NCBI RefSeq assembly: GCF_024397915.1
Contig: NZ_CP073347.1
Location: 4,898,001 to 4,962,000, forward strand
From: Marinobacterium rhizophilum
GTDB lineage: Bacteria > Pseudomonadota > Gammaproteobacteria > Pseudomonadales > Balneatricaceae
Length of the DNA: 64,000 bases
Direction of reading: 5' to 3'
The translations under genes and the position numbers were made by a program. The notes under the pieces were generated by a model. That model was not told the DNA's origin and searched no databases. It saw only the letters and a list, made by a program, of their open reading frames with translations. Shown here piece after piece: positions 52,369-59,668 of this stretch (its first letter is position 1; each line of letters starts with the position of its first letter).

Positions 52369-52369
52369 G
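52355..52369. promoter_or_regulatory. GntR/FadR-type operator upstream of lutABC
   Basis: TGGTCTGACCA fits the TNGTNNNACNA consensus of FadR-subfamily GntR regulators (PdhR, LldR) and is a perfect TGGT/ACCA palindrome. It lies in the shared intergenic region of lutA and the regulator gene. Confidence 0.7.
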
Positions 52370-52469
52370 GTGAGGGGCAAGGTGAAAGGTGAAAGGTGAA
52401 AGGTGAAAGGTGAAAGGTGAAAGGTGAAAGGTGAAAGGTGAAAGGTGAAAGGTGAAAAGTTTGGTGAAA
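52369..52469. repeat. GGTGAAA heptanucleotide array at the regulator start
   Basis: Eleven perfect tandem GGTGAAA units (52381-52457) are preceded by variant units (GGTGAGG, GGGGCAA) and followed by one more after five bases (52463-52469). Each unit contains GTG and AGG, that is, a possible start codon and Shine-Dalgarno core. The start codon of the GntR gene lies in the last perfect unit or the unit after it. Confidence 0.95.
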
Positions 52470-53162
52470 GGTAAAAGCGACAAGGTGCAGCAGCTCTATG
52501 CGCAGCTCAGCCTGGGCATCGTGCAAGGGCGTTTCCTGCCGGAGGAACTGCTGCCCTCGGAGCGCAGCCTGTCAGAAAGCGCGAATGTCTCCCGTGCCAC
52601 GGTGCGAGCAGCCATCAAGCAGCTGGAGCTCGACGGGCTCATCCGAACCCGCCAGGGAGATGGCAGTCGCTGCCTGAACCTGCTGGAACCGCACTTCGAG
52701 ATGCCTGCCGTCGAGGCCGGGGATACTCTGGGCTTGCAGTTGCAGGTGATGGAAACGCGCGCGGCGCTGGAGGGAGAGGCGGCCTACCACTGCGCCCGGC
52801 GTGCCAGCGACGATGAGCTGGCCGGTATCGAGTGCGAGTACGGTCGCATGCTGCAGCGCGGCGCGGGGCAGAGCACCCTGGGCAAGGCCAAGGCAGACCT
52901 GAAATTTCACATGATGATTGCCCAGTCGAGTCACAACCTGCTGCTGATTTCCTTCAGCCAGCTGTTCTATAGCCGTTACTTCAATGCCATTTACGGGGTA
53001 CTTGACCGCACCCTGAAGCGTTACGGACGCTACCCCGACGGCATTCGGGCCCAGCACAGCGGGATTTTCCTGGCGTTAATGGCGCGTGATGCCGACCAGG
53101 CCAGGCGCCTGGCAAGCGAGCATATTCTGTTTACCCGCCAGTTGCTGGAGCAGAGCGAGTAG
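52452..53162 (+). CDS. GntR/FadR-family regulator, probably of lactate use
   Basis: A 236-residue regulator with a winged helix-turn-helix (about 8-72: LLPSERSLSESANVSRATVRAAIKQLELDGLIRTRQGDGS) and an all-helical FCD ligand-binding domain (about 90-225) with the metal-ligand His residues. It is divergent from lutABC, and a matching operator lies between, so it is most likely an LldR/LutR-type lactate-responsive repressor. Both GTG 52452 and GTG 52464 are possible starts, and both lie in heptanucleotide repeat units. Confidence 0.85.
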   Translation: MKSLVKGKSDKVQQLYAQLSLGIVQGRFLPEELLPSERSLSESANVSRATVRAAIKQLELDGLIRTRQGDGSRCLNLLEPHFEMPAVEAGDTLGLQLQVMETRAALEGEAAYHCARRASDDELAGIECEYGRMLQRGAGQSTLGKAKADLKFHMMIAQSSHNLLLISFSQLFYSRYFNAIYGVLDRTLKRYGRYPDGIRAQHSGIFLALMARDADQARRLASEHILFTRQLLEQSE

Positions 53163-53403
53163 CGGTTAGTCGTGGTGCCGGATGCCCCAGGCGTGAACTT
53201 TATGAACTTAATGCCCGCAATGGATTGAAAACCCAGTATCTCCGCAAACTGGTCAGATCATGGCCGCTTGCCTACTCTGCATATGTTCCTGACTGGGGCA
53301 CGCCGCACCATTATGCGGCGTCGCCAGCAGCAGGCACAGAATTCACGATACAGCCGTGCCGCCTGGCCCGGCTGATTACAAAAAGAAAGACGGAGATACC
53401 TGA

Positions 53404-54393
53404 ATGAAATTTCCTGCAGTCAAAACCCTGCTGGCAACAGCAACCTTCAGCCTGGCGGCACAGGCCAGCGCGTTTGAACAATCCCGTACCGCGGAATGCA
53501 TAGCACCGGCCAACCCCGGTGGTGGCTGGGATTTCACCTGCCGCAGCGTTGGCAATGTGCTGACCGACCTGGGTTTCATCACGGGCAATGTTCAAACCGT
53601 CAACATGCCGGGTGCCGGTGGTGGTGTTGCCTTTGCTCACACCATTTCCAAGCGTGATGACGACAGCGCACTGATCGTGGCTGCCAGCACCGCCACTACC
53701 ACGCGCCTGGCCCAGGGCCAGTTCGTGGGCATGGATCAGGAGATGGTTCGCTGGGTGGGTGCTCTGGGGGCGGATTACGGTGTAATCGCCGTGTCCAAGG
53801 ATTCTCCGTTCCAGTCGCTGAATGACATGATGGATGCACTCAAGGCCGATCCCCATTCCGTCAAGTTTGGTGGCGGCAGTGCAGCCGGCGGCTGGGATCA
53901 CCTCAAGGTTCTGATTGCCGGGCGTTCCGCCGGTATCGAAAAAGCCAACCTGCCCAAGGTGAAATACCTGGCCTTTAACGGCGGCGCCGAAGCCATTACC
54001 CAGGTTGTCGGTGGCCACCTGGAAGCGTTCACCGGAGACATCTCCGAAGCCCAGGGTTTTATGGAGTCCGGTGACCTGAAGGTTCTGGCTGTTCTGTCTG
54101 AAGAGCGCCTGCCGGCTCCGCTGGATGCGATCCCGACTGCCCGTGAGCAGAACATCGACGCCGTTGCACCCAACTGGCGCGGTTTCTACGTCCCCAAGGG
54201 TGTGTCCGACGAAGCCTACCAGTGGTGGGTTGATACCATGGATAGCGTATACAAAAGCGACAACTGGCAGGACGTGATGGAGAAAAACGGTCTGATGCCG
54301 TTCCACAAGACCGGTGCCGACTTCAGCACCTTCGTGAAGGGTCAGGTCGACAGCATCAAGGAAATCTCAACTGAAATCGGGCTGATAAAATGA
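53404..54393 (+). CDS. tctC: Tripartite tricarboxylate transporter, substrate-binding protein
   Basis: A 329-residue periplasmic receptor of the TctC/Bug type with a signal peptide (about 1-23, cleavage after ASA). Family strings include CIAPANPGGGWDFTCRSVGNVL and NMPGAGGGVAFAH, which form the carboxylate-binding loops. It is followed by tctB and tctA, so it feeds a complete TTT importer for a tricarboxylate or related acid. GGAG precedes the ATG. The stop overlaps the tctB start. Confidence 0.93.
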   Translation: MKFPAVKTLLATATFSLAAQASAFEQSRTAECIAPANPGGGWDFTCRSVGNVLTDLGFITGNVQTVNMPGAGGGVAFAHTISKRDDDSALIVAASTATTTRLAQGQFVGMDQEMVRWVGALGADYGVIAVSKDSPFQSLNDMMDALKADPHSVKFGGGSAAGGWDHLKVLIAGRSAGIEKANLPKVKYLAFNGGAEAITQVVGGHLEAFTGDISEAQGFMESGDLKVLAVLSEERLPAPLDAIPTAREQNIDAVAPNWRGFYVPKGVSDEAYQWWVDTMDSVYKSDNWQDVMEKNGLMPFHKTGADFSTFVKGQVDSIKEISTEIGLIK

Positions 54394-54836
54394 TAGGGGA
54401 TCGAATCCTCGGTGTAGTACTGCTCCTCCTAGCCGTAGTTTACGGCTGGGAGGCCGCCATGTTTCCAGAGCCCTTTGGTGGTTCCGAGGCTGTCGGGCCG
54501 GAAACATTCCCGCTGTTGCTGTCGGTAATTCTGGGGCTGAGCAGCATCTATCTGCTGGTACGCCCGGATCAGGACGAAGAGTGGCCACACCTGAAAATGC
54601 TGGCGGAGCTGGGCTTCGTGCTGCTGGTGCTGGCAATCTTTACCCTGATGCTGCAACCGGTGGGCTTTATTCCTGCCACAACCCTGATGGTCAGCGTGCT
54701 GTGCTGGCGCATGGGTGCCAAGCCTTTGCCGTCCATCTTTACGGGGGCGGGCAGCGCGATTGTGGTGTACGTGCTGTTCAATTTCCTGCTGGAACTGCAC
54801 TTGCCGGCTGGACTCTTGAAGCTGAACGGGGGCTGA
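54390..54836 (+). CDS. tctB: Tripartite tricarboxylate transporter, small membrane subunit
   Basis: A 148-residue protein with four hydrophobic helices (about 5-22, 38-56, 76-95, 110-140). Its size and place between tctC and tctA identify it as TctB. The string FGGSEAVGPETFPLLLSVILGL is typical. Its start overlaps the tctC stop (ATGA), and tctA begins 5 bases after its stop. Confidence 0.9.
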   Translation: MIGDRILGVVLLLLAVVYGWEAAMFPEPFGGSEAVGPETFPLLLSVILGLSSIYLLVRPDQDEEWPHLKMLAELGFVLLVLAIFTLMLQPVGFIPATTLMVSVLCWRMGAKPLPSIFTGAGSAIVVYVLFNFLLELHLPAGLLKLNGG

Positions 54837-54841
54837 TGTAA

Positions 54842-56371
54842 ATGGAAACATTGAATTTTCTGCTGCAGGGTTTTGCCGTCGCATTGACGCCGGAAAACCT
54901 GATGTTCGCAGCCATCGGCGCCATCCTCGGTACCATTATCGGTGCGCTGCCGGGCCTGGGCCCTGCCAACGGTGTTGCCATTCTGATTCCGCTGGCATTC
55001 AGCCTGGGGCTGCCGGCAAGTTCCGCGCTGATTCTGCTGACATCGGTGTATGCCGGTGCCATGTATGGCGGCCGTATTTCCAGTATTTTGCTGAACATTC
55101 CGGGCGACGAGCCTGCGATGATGACCTGCCTTGACGGCTACCCCATGGCGTTGAAGGGCAAGGCCGCCGAAGCGCTGGCAATTTCGGCGATCGCTTCCTT
55201 TATCGGCAGCCTGCTGGCGACCGTGGGTCTGGTGATTCTGGCACCGGTATTGGCCAAGTTCGCGCTGCGCTTTGGCCCGGCCGAGTACTTTGCGCTCTTT
55301 ACCCTGGCGTTTGCGACCCTGGGCGGCATTACCGGCAAAAACCAGGTGAAGACCGTGGTGGCGGCCTGTCTCGGTCTGATGATTGCCACCGTGGGTGTCG
55401 ATATCACCACCGGCAACCAGCGCTACACCTACAACATTCTGGAGCTGTACGAAGGGGTGGATTTCATCATCGCCATCGTCGGTCTCTTTGCCATCAGCGA
55501 ACTGCTGTTCTTTATTGAAATGCACGCCGGTGAAGGCTTCAAGAAGGTTGCCCTGAACAAGCTCAAGCTGAGCATGAAAGACATTATCCAGGTGTTGCCC
55601 ACCAGCCTGCGTGGCTCCGTCCTCGGCTTTATCGCCGGTGTTCTGCCGGGTGCCGGTGCGTCCCTGGGCAGCTTCCTCAGCTATACCATGGAGAAAAAGG
55701 TCGTCGGCAAAAACGGCAACTTCGGTGAAGGTGATCCGCGTGGCGTGGCCGCGCCGGAAGCGGGCAACAATGCCGCGGCCAACGGTGCCCTGGTACCCAT
55801 GCTGACGCTGGGTGTGCCGGGCAGCGGCACCACGGCGGTACTGCTGGCGATGCTGATCTCGCTGAACATTCAGCCCGGCCCGATGCTGTTCACTCAGAAT
55901 GCCGAGCTGGTATGGGGCGTGATTGCGGCGCTGTTCGTCGGCAACCTGATCCTGTTGCTGCTGAACATCCCGATGATCGGCATCTTCGTCAAGCTGCTGA
56001 GCATTCCGCCCAAGTACCTGATGCCGGTGGTGACCCTGGTGGCGTCTGTCGGCATCTTTGCCATCAGCAACAGCCCGCTGGACCTGTATTTCATGATTGG
56101 TTTCGGTTTGATGGGCTATCTGCTGCGCAAGCTGCATATCCCGCTGGTACCGGTCATCCTCGGCATGCTGCTGGGGCCTGAAATGGAGAAAAGCCTGCGT
56201 CACGCCCTGACCCTGTCTGATGGCGACTGGACCATTCTCTGGAGCAGCGGCCTGTCGGTGGGCATCTGGGTAGTGGCCATTACCGGCCTGGTACTGCCGT
56301 ACATCATTGGCCCGGTTCTGCGCCGTCGCATGGCCGCAGCCCAGGACAAGGAGCACAGCATCGTCGACTGA
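54842..56371 (+). CDS. tctA: Tripartite tricarboxylate transporter, large membrane subunit
   Basis: A 509-residue permease with about twelve helices. Family strings include IGALPGLGPANGVAILIPLAF, SVYAGAMYGGRISSILLNIPGD, VLPGAGASLGSFLSYTMEKK and GVPGSGTTAVLLAMLI, the paired gates of TctA. It uses ion gradients to import a carboxylate delivered by TctC. A terminator follows within 120 bases. A CitAB-like two-component system on the other side of the repeat array may control it. Confidence 0.95.
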   Translation: METLNFLLQGFAVALTPENLMFAAIGAILGTIIGALPGLGPANGVAILIPLAFSLGLPASSALILLTSVYAGAMYGGRISSILLNIPGDEPAMMTCLDGYPMALKGKAAEALAISAIASFIGSLLATVGLVILAPVLAKFALRFGPAEYFALFTLAFATLGGITGKNQVKTVVAACLGLMIATVGVDITTGNQRYTYNILELYEGVDFIIAIVGLFAISELLFFIEMHAGEGFKKVALNKLKLSMKDIIQVLPTSLRGSVLGFIAGVLPGAGASLGSFLSYTMEKKVVGKNGNFGEGDPRGVAAPEAGNNAAANGALVPMLTLGVPGSGTTAVLLAMLISLNIQPGPMLFTQNAELVWGVIAALFVGNLILLLLNIPMIGIFVKLLSIPPKYLMPVVTLVASVGIFAISNSPLDLYFMIGFGLMGYLLRKLHIPLVPVILGMLLGPEMEKSLRHALTLSDGDWTILWSSGLSVGIWVVAITGLVLPYIIGPVLRRRMAAAQDKEHSIVD

Positions 56372-56461
56372 TGAAGCTGAAGCCGCGCCAGGCCCCCGAG
56401 GTCAGGCGCGGCTGTTCAAAACCTCACTCCGGCAGGAAGGGCCTTCCTGCCAGTGTGTTTT

Positions 56462-56487
56462 CCGCCGCCTTCGGGCGGTTTTTTTGT
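56462..56487 (+). terminator. Rho-independent terminator after tctA
   Basis: CCGCCGCC pairs with GGGCGG around CTTC, followed by seven T. It ends the tctCBA transcript. Confidence 0.85.
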
Positions 56488-56605
56488 ACATGGAGGTACT
56501 TATCCTGCGAGCACAGGGATGTGCAGGAGCAGGGTTTATGTACAGGATGTACGGTATGCCGCGGGCGCATGGATGCGCAGGAGCGATGGCTACATGGAGG
56601 TGCTT

Positions 56606-56652
56606 CCCTGAAAACCGCTCCTGCGTTTTCAGGGTTTCCGCCGTTCCTGGCG
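56606..56652 (+). repeat. Double-hairpin dispersed element, copy 2
   Basis: CCCTGAAAA pairs with TTTTCAGGG (with an inner CG/CG pair and loop CTCCTG), then CCGCC-N6-GGCGG. The same order as copy 3 and reverse of copy 1. Confidence 0.85.
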
Positions 56653-56781
56653 GGCATGCCGCGGGCGCATGGATGCGCAGGAGCGGCCTGTATCAGTTGG
56701 CACAGAGTTTCTAGCATTGGAGCAGGGTTTATGTACAGGATGTACGGTACAGCGCGGGCGCATGGCTACATGGAGGTGCTT

Positions 56782-56830
56782 CCCTGAAAAATGCTCCTGC
56801 ATTTTCAGGGTTTCCGCCGTTCCTGGCGGG
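56782..56830 (+). repeat. Double-hairpin dispersed element, copy 3
   Basis: CCCTGAAAA/TTTTCAGGG stem, but the inner pair is TG/CA where copy 2 has CG/CG: a compensatory change that keeps the pairing. CCGCC-N6-GGCGG follows. The loop CTCCTG is unchanged. Confidence 0.85.
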
Positions 56831-57012
56831 CATCCTGCGAGCACAGGGATCAGCAGGGGCCGGGTTTATACATGTTGCCATCCGGTTGATGGGTTTCGCT
56901 TCGCTACACCGCATCCTACGGGGGCATGGAGCAATCACCCTGGTCACTTTGTACCTTCGGTACGTCTATGCTGAAACGATGATAAGGTTCTGTGGATTCA
57001 AGGACTGACACT

Positions 57013-57534
57013 ATGGAATACCGGCGAATACGGACGCCCGGTGGAACCTATTTTTTCACGGTGGTGCTGGCTGACCGCTCCTCGACGCTGCTGGTCGATA
57101 ATATTGAGCACCTGCGTCACGCTTTTCGGCATGTCAGGGGGGAAATGCCGTTCAGGCTTGAAGCGGCTGTGGTTTTGCCTGAGCATCTGCATTGTATTTG
57201 GACGCTACCCGAAGATGATGTCGACTATCCGCGTCGGTGGCAGCGGATCAAGGCCTGTTTTTCGAGCCAGTTGCCCAAGGCCGCTTCAAGGTCTGCCAGC
57301 CAGGTTGCGAAGCATGAGCGGGGTATATGGCAGCGGCGTTATTGGGAGCATTTCATTCGCGATGAGCATGATTTGCACCGGCATCTCGATTATATCCATT
57401 ACAACCCGGTCAAGCATGGGCTGGTTGCGAGGCCTGGTGACTGGCCTTATTCGAGCTTTCATCGGTTTGTACGGCGAGGGTATTACGCTACCGATTGGGG
57501 CGATGCGCCCGATGCCATCAATGCCGGTGAGTGA
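57013..57534 (+). CDS. rayT: REP-associated tyrosine transposase (RAYT, Y1_Tnp)
   Basis: A 173-residue single-strand transposase of the IS200/IS605-like RAYT group. Motifs: GTYFFTVVLADR, the HUH pair in LPEHLHCIWTLPEDD, the region WQRRYWEHFIRDEHDLHRHLDYIHYNPVKHGLV with the catalytic Tyr in the last part, and WPYSSFHRFV at the end. RAYTs are domesticated and act on REP palindromes. It is flanked by repeats of the same family on both sides. ATG 57013 has AAGGA upstream; GTG 56992 is less likely. Confidence 0.95.
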   Translation: MEYRRIRTPGGTYFFTVVLADRSSTLLVDNIEHLRHAFRHVRGEMPFRLEAAVVLPEHLHCIWTLPEDDVDYPRRWQRIKACFSSQLPKAASRSASQVAKHERGIWQRRYWEHFIRDEHDLHRHLDYIHYNPVKHGLVARPGDWPYSSFHRFVRRGYYATDWGDAPDAINAGE

Positions 57535-58926
57535 TGGGTTTCGCTGCGCTACACCACACCCTACTTGGTGGGAAGTGACGGTGATCGGTGATATCCGGTT
57601 GGAAGGTAGGTTGGGTGCAGGCCCGAAGGGGCGTAACCCAACGATACCCGTAGCCCAGCAGTGGGCCGCCGGTTGATGGGTTTCGCTGCGCTACACCACA
57701 CCCTACTTGGTGGGAAGTGACGGTGATCGGTGATATCCGGTTGGAAGGTAGGTTGGGTGCAGGCCCGAAGGGCCGTAACCCAACGATACCCGTAGCCCAG
57801 CAGTGGGCCGCCGGTTGATGGGTTTCGCTGCGCTACACCACATCCTACTTGGTGGGAAGTGACGGTGATCGGTGATATCTGGTTGGAATCTAGGTTAGGT
57901 GCAGGCCCGAAGGGCCGTAACCCAGCGATACCCGTAGCCCAGCAGTGGGGCGCCGGTTGATGGGTTTCGCTGCGCTACACCACATCCTACTTGGTGGGAA
58001 GTGACGGTGATCGGTGATATCCGGTTGGAAGGTAGGTTGGGTGCAGGCCCGAAGGGGCGTAACCAACGATACCCGTAGCCCAGCAGTGGGCCGCCGGTTG
58101 ATGGGTTTCGCTGCGCTACACCACATCCTACTTGGTGGGAAGTGACGGTGATCGGTGATATCTGGTTGGAATCTAGGTTGGGTGCAGGCCCGAAGGGCCG
58201 TAACCCAGCGATACCCGTAGCCCAGCAGTGGGCCGCCGGTTGATGGGTTTCGCTGCGCTACACCACATCCTACTTGGTGGGAAGTGACGGTGATCGGTGA
58301 TATCCGGTTGGAAGGTAGGTTGGGTGCAGGCCCGAAGGGCCGTAACCCAACGATACCCGCAGCCCAGCAGTGGGCCGCCGGTTGATGGGTTTCGCTGCGC
58401 TACACCACACCCTACTTGGTGGGAAGTGACGGTGATCGGTGATATCTGGTTGGAATCTAGGTTGGGTGCAGGCCCGAAGGGGCGTAACCAACGATACCCG
58501 TAGCCCAGCAGTGGGCCGCCGGTTGATGGGTTTCGCTGCGCTACACCACATCCTACTTGGTGGGAAGTGACGGTGATCGGTGATATCTGGTTGGAATCTA
58601 GGTTGGGTGCAGGCCCGAAGGGCCGTAACCCAGCGATACCCGTAGCCCAGCAGTGGGCCGCCGGTTGATGGGTTTCGCTGCGCTACACCACATCCTACTT
58701 GGTGGGAAGTGACGGTGATCGGTGATATCCGGTTGGAATGAAGGTTGGGTGCAGGCCCGAAGGGCCGTAACCCAACGATACCCGTAGCCCAGCAGTGGGC
58801 CGCCGGTTGATGGGTTTCGCTGCGCTACACCACATCCTACTTGGTGGGAAGTGACGGTGATCGGTGATATCTGGTTGGAATCTAGGTTAGGTGCAGGCCC
58901 AACGATACCCGTAATCCAACAATGGG
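57533..58926. repeat. Tandem array of ten 141/142-bp REP-like units
   Basis: Units begin GATGGGTTTCGCTGCGCTAC at 57533, 57675, 57817, 57959, 58100, 58242, 58384, 58525, 58667 and 58809; the last is truncated. Each has a large hairpin (GTTGGGT...GGCCC gaa GGGCC...ACCCAAC) and a small one (GCCCA...TGGGC). Two subtypes alternate, with GGAAGGTAGG or GGAATCTAGG in one segment. The array fills the whole gap between the RAYT gene and the response regulator gene. It contains no spacers, so it is not a CRISPR. Confidence 0.95.
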
Positions 58927-59622
58927 CTAAAGGGGTAGGCGATACTGCCGTTCCGGGCGGCCGACGCTGCCGTAGGCGACGTCGGCGGTCAGCTCCTGGG
59001 TGCCGACCAGGTATTCCAGGTAACGCCGTGCCGTGGTGCGGCTGGAGCCCATTTTCTCGCCCACCTGTTCGGCGCTGAGGCTCAGTTGCGGCTGGCTGCG
59101 AAACACCTTGCGGATTTTTTCCAGCGTCAGCATGTCAATGCCCTTGGGCAGGCTGCCTGTGGTGGCCCTGGGGGCGGTGCCGGCGGTGCGGGGCAGCAGG
59201 CCGTCCACTTCCTGCTGGGACAGGCTTTGCATTTGCAGCAGGCGGTCACGGTGCTGGCGGTAGTTGCTCAGGGCCTGCTGCAGCCGGTCGAACACCAGCG
59301 GCTTTAGGATATAGTCGAACACCCCCCAGCGCAGCGCTTCGGTGAGGGTGTCCACCTCCTTGGCGGCGGTGATCATGACAACATCGGTGGCGCTGTTCTC
59401 GGTGCGCAGGCGGCGCAGCAGTGACAGGCCGCTACCATCGGGGAACTGGATGTCCAGCAGCAGCAGGTCCGGTTGCATGACTTCCACCAGGTCCGCGGCG
59501 TCCTGGGTGCTGTGGGCAATGCCGCGCACCTCGAAGCCGTCGATGCGCTCAACAAAACGACGTTGTATCTCGGCGATCTGTGGGTCATCTTCGGCAATAA
59601 CAACGCTTATTGTCCGGGTCAT
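58927..59622 (-). CDS. CitB/DcuR-like response regulator
   Basis: A 231-residue regulator. The receiver (about 5-122) has acidic EDD, the phosphoacceptor Asp in LLLLDIQFPDGSG and the Lys in YILKPL. The C-terminal part (about 160-225) is a helix-turn-helix of the CitB/DpiA type (LSLSAEQVGEKMGSSRTTARRYLEYLV). Its partner kinase is encoded 46 bases upstream on the same strand. Such pairs sense C4- or tricarboxylates, so control of the nearby tctCBA is likely but not shown. Confidence 0.9.
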   Translation of the reverse strand: MTRTISVVIAEDDPQIAEIQRRFVERIDGFEVRGIAHSTQDAADLVEVMQPDLLLLDIQFPDGSGLSLLRRLRTENSATDVVMITAAKEVDTLTEALRWGVFDYILKPLVFDRLQQALSNYRQHRDRLLQMQSLSQQEVDGLLPRTAGTAPRATTGSLPKGIDMLTLEKIRKVFRSQPQLSLSAEQVGEKMGSSRTTARRYLEYLVGTQELTADVAYGSVGRPERQYRLPL

Positions 59623-59668
59623 GCGCAGTGTCCTGTATAGTGAGACCGTTGTTCTTGTTGTGTGGCGG

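Larger units (their letters stand above)
56488..57012. repeat. Intergenic mosaic of short palindromic repeats upstream of RAYT
   Basis: This 525-bp region has no gene. It is built from repeated blocks: GCGGGCGCATGGATGCGCAGG (twice), ATGTACAGGATGTACGGTA (twice), CATGGAGGTGCTTCCCTG (twice), and two copies of the double hairpin. A partial unit of the downstream 142-bp repeat (GGTTGATGGGTTTCGC and on) sits at 56882-56922, so the transposase gene is flanked by related repeats. Confidence 0.85.

Noticed and set aside
52381..52457. Long coding extension of the GntR gene into the heptamer array
   Set aside because: Three 7-bp units read in any frame contain TGA, so the array cannot be translated through.
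54569..56356. 595-codon ORF antisense to tctA
   Set aside because: Gln/His-rich translation typical of a shadow frame; tctA on the other strand is unmistakable.
57890..58551. Short repeated ORFs on both strands in the 142-bp array
   Set aside because: They recur with each repeat unit, have no start signals and are by-products of the repeat sequence.
57533..58926. CRISPR array
   Set aside because: The repeats are contiguous 142-bp units without unique spacers, and no cas genes are nearby.
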